A program made the position numbers and the translations under genes. DNA of 64,000 nucleotides from a virus. The stretch is from positions 62,001 to 126,000 of the IMG/VR virus record IMGVR_UViG_3300017963_000192, one strand, 5' to 3'. The number at the start of each line of letters is the position of its first letter. The stretch's first letter is position 1. This document shows, piece by piece, positions 35,425 to 43,190 of the stretch. The notes below the pieces were generated by a model. It was not told where the DNA came from, did no database searches, and worked only from the letters and a program-made list of their open reading frames with translations.

Positions 35425-37988
35425 CAGTAAACTTCCCTAAATGATAATGATGCGTGCATCGTTGATGATGTTCCTAACGACTTTCCTACTAAAACCAGGA
35501 TATCTCTATCTCCAGAATAATTAGACACAAGTTTTAAAAGCATTTCTGGTACTTCGCTTGCTAACTGATTTCTATCAGCACCTTGACTAGATACAAACAT
35601 ATCTTCTATTTCTTCTCCACCGCTATACGCAGATGCTGTTATATCATATTCAGCAATTGAATTTGTACCAGCAGATACCCAGGATGCTCCAGTAAGTGTC
35701 GCTCCATGAATAAGTTTAACATGAACCAATGTATTTGATTCATTGTATGTTTTAAAGGTTAATGGTAATATTTGTGCTCGTTTATACGTTTCTTTCAATC
35801 GTAAAGCGATAATAGGTACATACGTTGCTCCAACAACACGGTCAGCGGCACCTGTCGTAACACTCCTTGTAACACCTTTGGGGTTATACCCTCCCTCACT
35901 CTCAATTTCAACACATACGTTATCCATATATGTATTACTTGCTGTAGAAGATGTATTTTCTATTTCATATCGTAGTGGTAGATTAGCTGTCTGCATATAA
36001 ACTTTATCTATAATATTAGCATGTAGAAATTGGTGGATATAGTAGAATTCTCCATCTATACTAAATCCCATACGAACACGTCCCATACCTAACCACTGAA
36101 TGTCCAATATAAATATTTGACCTTTAGATACATCTACTGTAATAGCACTTTTACCAGTACCATCTAAAGTATCTATATTCCAGTCATCTTGTTGTACTTT
36201 ATTTTCTACAACAGAGCCAGTAGTATAGCTCCTTTCTACTACATACAAACCGCCAGTAGATGTTTGTTCAAAAAATACACCATTATAATCATCAAAGTAT
36301 CCAATTCTTTTTACAACACCAGCTTTTTCAGACCCCATTATTCCTGTCATGGCAATTCTGAGAGAATTATGTTCATAAAATGATGTTAAATACGTATTAC
36401 CATCAGGTACACCTATAGCAACAGTCCATTGATATCCAATAATTTCTATAGACTCAACGATATCCCATCTTAAACTATCTTGTATATTTTTAAATAAATA
36501 TTTGAATTTAGTACTTTCTTTTCTATTTTTAATTTTATTATAGACTTTTTCTACATCTTCTTCTTTTCCGTAAATTCCAATCTCTTTATAGAATAATTCT
36601 ATATCTTTTTTTGAATGTAATGATAGTATATAAGCTCTGCTACATTCTTTACCATTACATTTAGGAATTTTTGAATGTATGTTTCCATGTATTCCAAACT
36701 TTAGTAAAAGTTCCTTTATATCTTTCACGAGTTGTTCTGAAATAGAACAATACCCAATCTCATCTTTAAACGCCCATCCATCAGTAGAATACAATCGAGA
36801 AAGAAACGTAGTTATAATTTCTTTTGGAGATTCAAATATATCATTTGGAATAAATTTATATGCGGAAGATTTCCCCAATAATTCAACTTTTCGTAAAAGT
36901 TTAGTAATTCCATTTTTTCCCTTTCTACTTCCATTTTTATAAACTACATGATAAGAATTACTATCGCCTTTCTTCTTTTTCAACACACAATCATATTGTC
37001 CTACTAAAGACTCAAATTCGTCTAATTGGCTTCCTTTGTTTTGACTAAATGTTACATGATGTGCAGATATTCCACCATCTCCTATAAGATAAGCTAAAAT
37101 TTTAGCATCTGATTCTGTTAAATTATTATTAGTTCCAAAAATTGGTAATGTATCAGCTATAGCAACAAAATCTCCTATTTTAATATTTTCAAGATTAGTC
37201 CATTCCTTAATATTGAAGTGTGGTTTATTTCCTTTTTTCCAAAAAGTTTTATAATATTTTTTTCCTACCCACAGTGGATGTTGAGCATTACCACATAATT
37301 CATTTCCAGATTTAGTTTTTATTTTATATATAGGTTCATAAGCATTCCATTCTGCTATAGCATCTACTTCTATTCTTTTTCCATCTCTAACAGTTAAAAG
37401 TTTAAACTCTGTATCAACTAAATCTTTAGCTTGTATTCTTCTACCATCAGCCAATGGTATATAATCAGAAGCTAATCTGCATTTACCTGGCTGATAATTA
37501 AAATACTCTTTAGTTTGTCGGATTACTTTATCACCATTTGCAGTTGTACATTCCAATCTTGTAGAAGCCTCGTTACTTCGATAAGTAGCTGTTCCTCCAC
37601 CAGTAAGTACGTTATTCCAAAATAATGGTTGGTCATTAAAAATTTGTGTTGAATCAAATAATGAATGAGGATTGCCAGTTCTTAATCGTGAGAAAGCATC
37701 AAGGTTAAAACTATCTGAAAACGTGGTTGTAACAGATATAGCACTATCCACACCCCTAGATGCTCCATCAGCATAATTATTTATATAGTCATCATAATCA
37801 GCAGTGCCATATTTTATTATTGTATAATAAGTAAATTCGTTAGATTGCCTTACACGAACAGTAAGATCGCTAACATCACTTTTAAGAGCGTGGTCGTATC
37901 CAAATTTAGGATTTGCATCTATTATAGCTTTTAAATCTAACCATTTTGGTATTTCTATCGATTGTACTATACTTCCTGACGCTGCCAT
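35424..37988 (-). CDS. Structural (appendage) protein interrupted by an intein
   Basis: The 854-residue precursor splits as N-extein 1-169, intein 170-541 and C-extein 542-854. The joined extein reads YFNYQPGK-SLRIAMTG..., followed by KRIGYFDDYNGVFFEQTSTGGLYVVERSYTTGS and DWNIDTLDGTGKSAITVDVSKGQIFILDIQWLGMGRVRMGFSIDGEFYYIHQFLHAN. I recall this type of extein sequence from large-phage virion proteins but could not check. The insertion sits in the YQPGKS segment, so splicing is needed for function. It heads an appendage gene run. Confidence 0.7.
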   Translation of the reverse strand: MAASGSIVQSIEIPKWLDLKAIIDANPKFGYDHALKSDVSDLTVRVRQSNEFTYYTIIKYGTADYDDYINNYADGASRGVDSAISVTTTFSDSFNLDAFSRLRTGNPHSLFDSTQIFNDQPLFWNNVLTGGGTATYRSNEASTRLECTTANGDKVIRQTKEYFNYQPGKCRLASDYIPLADGRRIQAKDLVDTEFKLLTVRDGKRIEVDAIAEWNAYEPIYKIKTKSGNELCGNAQHPLWVGKKYYKTFWKKGNKPHFNIKEWTNLENIKIGDFVAIADTLPIFGTNNNLTESDAKILAYLIGDGGISAHHVTFSQNKGSQLDEFESLVGQYDCVLKKKKGDSNSYHVVYKNGSRKGKNGITKLLRKVELLGKSSAYKFIPNDIFESPKEIITTFLSRLYSTDGWAFKDEIGYCSISEQLVKDIKELLLKFGIHGNIHSKIPKCNGKECSRAYILSLHSKKDIELFYKEIGIYGKEEDVEKVYNKIKNRKESTKFKYLFKNIQDSLRWDIVESIEIIGYQWTVAIGVPDGNTYLTSFYEHNSLRIAMTGIMGSEKAGVVKRIGYFDDYNGVFFEQTSTGGLYVVERSYTTGSVVENKVQQDDWNIDTLDGTGKSAITVDVSKGQIFILDIQWLGMGRVRMGFSIDGEFYYIHQFLHANIIDKVYMQTANLPLRYEIENTSSTASNTYMDNVCVEIESEGGYNPKGVTRSVTTGAADRVVGATYVPIIALRLKETYKRAQILPLTFKTYNESNTLVHVKLIHGATLTGASWVSAGTNSIAEYDITASAYSGGEEIEDMFVSSQGADRNQLASEVPEMLLKLVSNYSGDRDILVLVGKSLGTSSTMHASLSFREVY
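36366..37481 (-). mobile_element. Intein with LAGLIDADG homing endonuclease (in structural gene)
   Basis: A 372-codon in-frame insertion starts at Cys (GK|CRLASDYIPLADGRRIQAKDLV) and ends HN before Ser (YEHN|SLRI). Hint-type motifs at both ends include CGNAQHPLWV and VAIGVPDGNTYLTSF. Two LAGLIDADG-like helices, AYLIGDGGIS and LSRLYSTDGW, sit in the middle. The C-extein nucleophile is Ser. The insertion lies between Lys and Ser of a GKS segment in a conserved extein motif. Confidence 0.88.
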
Positions 37989-37989
37989 A

Positions 37990-38601
37990 TTATCCCTCTG
38001 ACCTTACAACCATACCTCTTTCAAGAGTTAGGTTTGTTTGATTGGCTTGTGCTTCTATTTTAAAATAATCTGTAAATTCCATACCACCTGGAAATGTTAG
38101 AACAAGTACCTTGCCCTGACTTTCTGTATGAATAAAATCAAGGTCAGCTACTCCTGGAATACTTGTATCAAGTTCATAGTCTCTGTAAAGTTCATCTAAA
38201 TAAAAACCATCCATTATTAAATTATCATCAACAGTTACTTTTATGTTTATATTATTATTATCAAAAACACATCTTGCCCAGATGATTTTTTGTGGTCTAG
38301 TAGATGTTGATATATTATAAATAGTATCATAAGAACCATTAGTGAGATTTTGATCTTTCGTCATCTCCTCGTATCTGAGATTCTCACCTGTGAGTTTAAC
38401 TTGAACAATACCGCTTTTAATATTACAATCTAATGAGCGAACACCTTCTCCATATTCTTCTGATTCATCTTTTGTGGTTACACCAAGTCCCTCAGAACCG
38501 ACTATACGAATAGCAAGTGATCCAGAAGATGTATCTACAAGAAGAACATCTCCTGTTGATGAGTTTATTAGTATGGCTTCTACTTCTACTACTGGTGTCA
38601 T
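37990..38601 (-). CDS. Hypothetical structural protein
   Basis: A 203-residue protein of beta character (VEVEAILINSSTGDVLLVDTSSGSLAIRIVGSEGLG, RPQKIIWARCVFDNNNINIKVTVDDNLIMDGFYLDELYRDYELDT). It abuts the intein-split gene (one base). The ATG has no obvious ribosome site. It ends with a segment LTFPGGMEFTDYFKIEAQANQTNLTLERG typical of phage appendage domains. Family unknown. Confidence 0.5.
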   Translation of the reverse strand: MTPVVEVEAILINSSTGDVLLVDTSSGSLAIRIVGSEGLGVTTKDESEEYGEGVRSLDCNIKSGIVQVKLTGENLRYEEMTKDQNLTNGSYDTIYNISTSTRPQKIIWARCVFDNNNINIKVTVDDNLIMDGFYLDELYRDYELDTSIPGVADLDFIHTESQGKVLVLTFPGGMEFTDYFKIEAQANQTNLTLERGMVVRSEG

Positions 38602-38605
38602 AAAT

Positions 38606-39256
38606 TTAAATTAGTATGATTGAATACACTATCAAAAATTGTCCGATAGCATATGTACTCCATACCACAACTCCCTCATATTTAATTGTTTTTATATATT
38701 TATCTATTATTATAATTAAGTCAGAAATCCAAAATAATAATGCACCTATTCCAATAAATAATCCTGTTGCTTTCATAGAACCATAATATATATCTATAGC
38801 TAAAGATGTCATAATACTAATAGTAACCATATATACTGCTATGCCTATTTTCTCTTGTAGAGTTAATAACTTTGGATATATTTTTTGATATATTAATACT
38901 AAAATTCCAAGTAAAATAATAAGTACAAATATGACTTTAAAATTCCATTGTAAAAGAAGTATGAAAGCTATTACGTAGCATATATGTGTTATTATAAAGA
39001 AAACTCCACCCTCCAATAGAGACTTAGATAGTAAGAACATATCTCCTATTAAAGAAAAAAGAAGTCCCAACATTATGCAAAACATAAAAACAGTTGGATG
39101 TGTTATCATATGTAATATAGCAATAACAAGAAGTACTCCTACAACAAAAGGAGTAATCATATTCTCAAGTATTGGAACTGGTTTTATCTTAGTAAATATT
39201 TTAATGCCAAAAGAACTAAAAAATAAAATCAATAATATTATTAATGTTGCAGTCAT
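38606..39256 (-). CDS. YhhN/TMEM86-family multi-pass membrane protein
   Basis: 216 residues with ~8 predicted transmembrane helices. The family markers are SLIGDMFLL (GD at ~79-80), HICYVIAF, LLFWISDLIIIIDKY and WSTYAIGQFLI. Animal TMEM86 is a lysoplasmalogenase; the bacterial YhhN activity is less clear. It starts after AAGGAATGTGA. An intact membrane enzyme of this class in a phage is unusual and could remodel host lipids. It may have been acquired from a host. Confidence 0.78.
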   Translation of the reverse strand: MTATLIILLILFFSSFGIKIFTKIKPVPILENMITPFVVGVLLVIAILHMITHPTVFMFCIMLGLLFSLIGDMFLLSKSLLEGGVFFIITHICYVIAFILLLQWNFKVIFVLIILLGILVLIYQKIYPKLLTLQEKIGIAVYMVTISIMTSLAIDIYYGSMKATGLFIGIGALLFWISDLIIIIDKYIKTIKYEGVVVWSTYAIGQFLIVYSIILI

Positions 39257-39270
39257 TCACATTCCTTATT

Positions 39271-39567
39271 CTATAAAGCTTTTTGCCAATATTTCCATCG
39301 TTTGTCTTTAACAATTCTATCTGTATCGCATTCCCAAACTCTTTTTACAACTTTACAGTCATATCGTCTCATAGCTTCTCGTCTCTTAAAATAAGAATCT
39401 TCGCCTTTGTATTTTACAAAAGTTCCATCTTCACAAACATAACAAGCTGTATAACCTTTGTTACGTCCATTAACCTCGTCAGAAAAAACCAAAGTGTATA
39501 CAAGCATAAACAAAATACCTAGAACAAATATAAGTATCATTGTCCTAAATATATTACTTTCAAACAT
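39271..39567 (-). CDS. Small membrane protein with Cys-rich soluble domain
   Basis: 98 residues: one N-terminal transmembrane helix (TMILIFVLGILFMLVYTLVF) and a ~65-residue soluble part with Cys in ACYVCEDG, RYDCKVVKRVWECDTDR. It starts after AAAGGAGTAATAGATA. Topology resembles inner-membrane spanins or small toxin-like proteins; a lysis role is possible but not shown. Ends in TAG. Confidence 0.5.
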   Translation of the reverse strand: MFESNIFRTMILIFVLGILFMLVYTLVFSDEVNGRNKGYTACYVCEDGTFVKYKGEDSYFKRREAMRRYDCKVVKRVWECDTDRIVKDKRWKYWQKAL

Positions 39568-39935
39568 TATCTATTACTCCTTTTTATTCTATAAAGAGAT
39601 CTTTGTAGTTCCTTAATATCTTGTCTAAATTCTTGTTCTCTCTTTTCTGAATTTCTAAATTTCTCTTTAAATAAAATTTCAATTTTTTCAATCTCTTTAT
39701 AAAGAGAAGTTTTAATTTTAAAAATTTCATCATTGATATGTTTTTGCATATCTTTAACAGTACCCAGAGATTTTATTGAAACAATATCTTTTTTAAGTTG
39801 TTCAACATCCTTAAAGGACTGCTCCATCTTATAAGTCATCCTCACACCATAAGCAAAACCACCAGCAACAACAATAATAAGTGATATTATACTAAATATA
39901 TTAGCTTTCCACCAAGGTTCTTTTTTTGTTGTCAT
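39567..39935 (-). CDS. Membrane-anchored coiled-coil protein (spanin/holin-like)
   Basis: 122 residues with an N-terminal transmembrane helix (IFSIISLIIVVAGGFAYGVRM) followed by a long Lys/Glu coiled coil (KKDIVSIKSLGTVKDMQKHINDEIFKIKTSLYKEIEKIEILFKEKF). This matches the topology of small inner-membrane spanins or of membrane tethers. It precedes a small membrane protein gene and may belong to a lysis set. Confidence 0.5.
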   Translation of the reverse strand: MTTKKEPWWKANIFSIISLIIVVAGGFAYGVRMTYKMEQSFKDVEQLKKDIVSIKSLGTVKDMQKHINDEIFKIKTSLYKEIEKIEILFKEKFRNSEKREQEFRQDIKELQRSLYRIKRSNR

Positions 39936-40148
39936 TTATCTTCCTCGTTTACTGTTATTTCGACCTATTCCCAATCCTGGACCTTTTCCTTGTCCTCTAC
40001 CATCGAATGGTCTATTAGGTATTTTTGGTCCTTTATCAAAATAGCCCATATCCTTAAATGTTTTCATATCTTCTTTGGAACAACCACCAAGTCCTCCACC
40101 AGTCATTGGTCCTTTTCCTCTCGGTCCTGTTTTATCTCTATTTGGCAT
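39936..40148 (-). CDS. DUF5320-like glycine-rich small protein
   Basis: A 70-residue protein (MPNRDKTGPRGKGPMTGGGLGGC...) matching the DUF5320 pattern MPxxDRTGPxGxGPMTGRGxGxC, except that the Arg in the second GRG is Gly. The rest is Gly/Pro/Lys-rich. Cellular members are found mainly in anaerobes and are often near metal-handling genes; function is unknown. A phage copy suggests acquisition from such a host. Confidence 0.7.
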   Translation of the reverse strand: MPNRDKTGPRGKGPMTGGGLGGCSKEDMKTFKDMGYFDKGPKIPNRPFDGRGQGKGPGLGIGRNNSKRGR

Positions 40149-40171
40149 TTTAATACCTCCTATATTATTAT

Positions 40172-40723
40172 TTAAGTTCTAACCCATTCTATTGAAGAAG
40201 TTCTCCCACTTGTCCTTGTTATTGTACCAGTAAGAGTTTCTCCAATTATTACATTACCATCATCATCATATTGTTTATAAACTATTTGACTTATTCTTCC
40301 ACTTGTTCTAGTGTACTCAACACTTCTAATTTTAGTGCTTTTACCAGAATCGGTGTAATATATAACAGAAGAAATTCTTCCTCCAATCCTTTCTATTTCA
40401 CAGTAGCTGTCTTCTGCTATATTATGTACTAATTGGTCAAGTGACCTATGCTGACTGGCTGTTATACCACCAGTACTCGAATTAAAATTTATTGTTACTG
40501 CCCCAGTACCTTCTGTACCACCCGTCCATTCTATTGATATATCATCTCCAGCTATTATATTTGTAACTAATGCCTCTCCTGTAGAAGAAGTTATATTTAT
40601 ATCTGAACGACCTATTGTACCATCTTTTATATCTTCAGTTTCTAAAGAATCATCTTGGACTTGAGTACCAGTAACGGTCTCGTCCATAATTTGACGGTCT
40701 CCCCTGATTTTACTTCTAGACAA
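40172..40723 (-). CDS. Fibre-like structural protein (TTG start)
   Basis: A 183-residue protein. The likely start is TTG ending at 40723, preceded by GGGAG nine bases upstream, giving MSRSKIRGDRQIMDETV; the paralogue at 43191..45233 begins MASTKIRGNTQIMDYTV. The longer frame to 40759 would add 12 residues with no homologous counterpart. Beta-rich sequence with SQHRSLDQLVHNIAEDSYCEIE follows. A homing-nuclease gene overlaps its start by 8 bases, as expected if the nuclease inserted upstream. Confidence 0.6.
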   Translation of the reverse strand: MSRSKIRGDRQIMDETVTGTQVQDDSLETEDIKDGTIGRSDINITSSTGEALVTNIIAGDDISIEWTGGTEGTGAVTINFNSSTGGITASQHRSLDQLVHNIAEDSYCEIERIGGRISSVIYYTDSGKSTKIRSVEYTRTSGRISQIVYKQYDDDGNVIIGETLTGTITRTSGRTSSIEWVRT

Positions 40724-41870
40724 TTCTTTTATCTCCCAAAAGAAATTCCATACATTCAAATATAGATTTTTCCTTATTAGTTAAATAATGTTTTTTTGTA
40801 ATTCTATATATCTTTACCCCTTGTAAGGAATCTTTTATTTCAACTTCTCTTATATAATCTTTAGTTTGTTGAGATTCTTTAATGTGATACTCTTCGTCAA
40901 ATTCAATTATTTTGTTAAGTTCTTCTACATAAAAGTCTAAATATCTAAATCCATGTTTACTATTAACAGGAACAATATATTCATTATTTTCTTCATTTAC
41001 TCCATTTGTTGAATAATAAACAGTATAATCATTTAAGTACTCTTCTAAACTATTAAAAAGTTCTTGTGATTCAATTGAAAATCTTGGTGCATAATGCATC
41101 CATTTACCATATTTCATTTTTGTAGTTTGTATTACTTTTCGCCTAATTTCTTTTGAAGACATTGGAGTGTCTCCACCATATCTTCTATTATTTGTAGCTT
41201 TAACTTTCTCTTTTATCTCTTCACATTTTAATGGGTTATCTACACCATAATTATTTATATAAGATTCTCTTTTCTTTAATTTTATATTTTCGTTTTGAGA
41301 TGGATTCTCCACTCCATATTTATCTATCATAGTTGTTTTTATTTTATCTTTAATTTCTTTTGATTGAAAGACATTAGTTACCCCGTATCTGTCTTTGCAA
41401 GTTTTAGCGTGTTTGTCTTTAATTACTTTCGATTGCATTGGGTGGGTAACGCCATAGTTTTTAATTAGTGATTTTCTTATAGTAGTTTTAACTTCTTCAG
41501 ATTGGAATACATTATCAACACCATATTTACTCTTAACACTATTTATAGCATTATCTGTAAAAAATCCAGTTGTAACACCATGATTCCTTAAACACGTCTC
41601 TCGTTTTTTATCTTTTATTTCCTCTAATTGAGATATATTTTCAACTCCATACTTTTCTAATGTTGTTCTCTTTCTCTTCTCCTTATTATTATAACTTAAA
41701 CTCCCATATTTTTCTATTTTAGACTTCCTTGCCTTTTCCTGTACTAATTTATTGTGCATTGGAAAACAAGAAACACAAATGGAATAAACTCTACCATTTT
41801 TGTCTTCCTTTAGATTATCTGAAGTATTACAATATTTACACTTTTTATTCATGTTACTAATATGACTCAT
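40716..41870 (-). CDS. Free-standing homing nuclease with KYG repeats
   Basis: 384 residues. N-terminus has a CxxC...CxxC zinc motif (CKYC and CVSC) at ~11-38. Then ~9 repeats of ~25 residues, each with a KYGV(E/D)NxxQ core and a basic helix, as DNA-reading units. The C-terminal region GFRYLDFYVEELNKIIEFDEEYHI reads like a PD-(D/E)XK/VSR-type catalytic core with D and E residues in place. It is inserted between a lipoprotein gene and a fibre gene and ends in TAG inside the fibre gene's start region. Confidence 0.7.
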   Translation of the reverse strand: MSHISNMNKKCKYCNTSDNLKEDKNGRVYSICVSCFPMHNKLVQEKARKSKIEKYGSLSYNNKEKRKRTTLEKYGVENISQLEEIKDKKRETCLRNHGVTTGFFTDNAINSVKSKYGVDNVFQSEEVKTTIRKSLIKNYGVTHPMQSKVIKDKHAKTCKDRYGVTNVFQSKEIKDKIKTTMIDKYGVENPSQNENIKLKKRESYINNYGVDNPLKCEEIKEKVKATNNRRYGGDTPMSSKEIRRKVIQTTKMKYGKWMHYAPRFSIESQELFNSLEEYLNDYTVYYSTNGVNEENNEYIVPVNSKHGFRYLDFYVEELNKIIEFDEEYHIKESQQTKDYIREVEIKDSLQGVKIYRITKKHYLTNKEKSIFECMEFLLGDKRIV

Positions 41871-42230
41871 TTATTCCTCTAACAACAAAAGTTTACCTTG
41901 TTGCGTTTTATTATTATCCTTAGTATCAACCTGTATGTGTAAAAACAAATCATGTACTTCTCTAAACTTCTCATCATACCAGACTACACGAAACACAGTA
42001 TTACTGTCAATACTCTGATAAACTCTTATTCTACCACTCAACTCAGCATCACGAATCATAATCATTAGGTTTGCCATTTGAAGTGTGTATACTAAATTTT
42101 TAAGTGGTAGGGTACGAACACATTTCTCCCCTCTGAATATTCGTATAGTCTCCGAGTCATACTTCTTTTTCTTAACAGACGAACAAGAGAGTATAAGAAT
42201 AGAAATTAAAAATGTTATAATCTTTTTCAT
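41871..42230 (-). CDS. Small lipoprotein
   Basis: 119 residues beginning MKKIITFLISILILSCSSV: a short basic start, a hydrophobic core and a lipobox-like ILSC with Cys as acylation site, followed by KKKKYDSETIRIF. The mature part is beta-rich. The ribosome site AAAGGG is in the 3' arm of a small hairpin (CCCTTT-TTTT-AAAGGG at 42252-42237), which may lower translation. It may be an outer-membrane spanin or surface protein; function unknown. Confidence 0.6.
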   Translation of the reverse strand: MKKIITFLISILILSCSSVKKKKYDSETIRIFRGEKCVRTLPLKNLVYTLQMANLMIMIRDAELSGRIRVYQSIDSNTVFRVVWYDEKFREVHDLFLHIQVDTKDNNKTQQGKLLLLEE

Positions 42231-42260
42231 CTAAAACCCTTTAAAAAAAGGGCTTGGCTT

Positions 42261-43064
42261 TTACAATATTTTCCAACCATTTGGAAATTCGCCCTTTTCT
42301 TCATATCTTCTAAATCTACCATATAAAGTAGCAGGCTTTATACCTATATCTATAGCTGCGTCTTTTATACAATCATATACAATATTATTAATCATAACTT
42401 TTTTTGCTGTAGGATTTTTACCGCCACAGAAATCTCTGTTTTCAAAATCACCCCTTCTCCATCTATTATACATATTATCAGAACTTTTTTTCAATCTATC
42501 TTCTGTCCAAGCTTCCTTACGTTTTTTGAGCATAGTATTTCTATAAGTTTTATTACTCCATATTCTTTTTTGAGCATTACTCATATTAAGTTTAGATTCT
42601 TTTGAAAATTTTCTATCTTTATTGGGTCCCTCATTACTAGTATAATAATTATATAATCCTAAACTTATTTTATTCCTTGTTTCTTTTGATGGAATTCTAC
42701 CTTTAGATTTTTTACCGCTTTTCTTTAACTTCTCTATAACCTCTTCAGATGGTTCTTGTAACCCTTCTCCACCTTTAGTAGAATTATATCCATATATTTT
42801 ATTATTACTATTATAAAATTTTATACCCTCTATCTCACATTTAATTAGTTCTTCTTTAGAGTAAGTATAACCTAGTATCTCCCATTTGAAATTTCTCCAC
42901 CCATACTTTCTAATAGCATTATAAAAATATGTGTTTCTTTTGGATTTAAGAGCATTTCTTTTATGTTTAGATTTTCGCTCATATAACTTTTGTCTAGTTT
43001 GACCTATATAAATTTTATTATTCAATAAATTAGTAGCCTTATATATTAAACCATAGATTTCCAT
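42261..43064 (-). CDS. GIY-YIG homing endonuclease with NUMOD-type repeats
   Basis: 267 residues. N-terminal GIY-YIG domain: GLIYKATNLLNNKIYIGQT, then KRNTYFYNAIRKYGWRNFKWEIL. The middle has NUMOD3-like segments (GRIPSKETRNKISLG, DRKFSKESKLNMS), and the C-terminus has a NUMOD1/HTH-like KDAAIDIGIKPATLYGRFRR. It stands between a fibre gene and a lipoprotein gene as a free-standing nuclease. A GC-rich stem-loop lies just upstream. Confidence 0.85.
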   Translation of the reverse strand: MEIYGLIYKATNLLNNKIYIGQTRQKLYERKSKHKRNALKSKRNTYFYNAIRKYGWRNFKWEILGYTYSKEELIKCEIEGIKFYNSNNKIYGYNSTKGGEGLQEPSEEVIEKLKKSGKKSKGRIPSKETRNKISLGLYNYYTSNEGPNKDRKFSKESKLNMSNAQKRIWSNKTYRNTMLKKRKEAWTEDRLKKSSDNMYNRWRRGDFENRDFCGGKNPTAKKVMINNIVYDCIKDAAIDIGIKPATLYGRFRRYEEKGEFPNGWKIL

Positions 43065-43090
43065 AATAAATTAATTATAAAAATATTTTC

Positions 43091-43140
43091 GGGGTTAGAT
43101 TTTATCTAAATAAAATCAATGATACTAATCACTGTCCCCC
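43091..43140 (-). terminator. Possible terminator or mobile-element border stem-loop
   Basis: On the minus strand a GGGGG end pairs with CCCC around a perfect GATTTTAT-TTAG-ATAAAATC inner hairpin; the RNA then reads GAAAATATTTTTAT. It lies between the 680-residue fibre gene and the GIY-YIG gene. The T-run is interrupted, so termination is possible but weak. It may instead mark the insertion edge of the nuclease. Confidence 0.35.
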
Positions 43141-43190
43141 GTTAATATTAAAACTAAATTACATAATCTACGCCTATAATTATTATTTTA

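Noticed and set aside
42237-42252. CCCTTT-TTTT-AAAGGG hairpin as terminator
   Set aside because: Its 3' arm is the ribosome site of the lipoprotein gene and the following T-run is only four bases; more likely a weak translational control.
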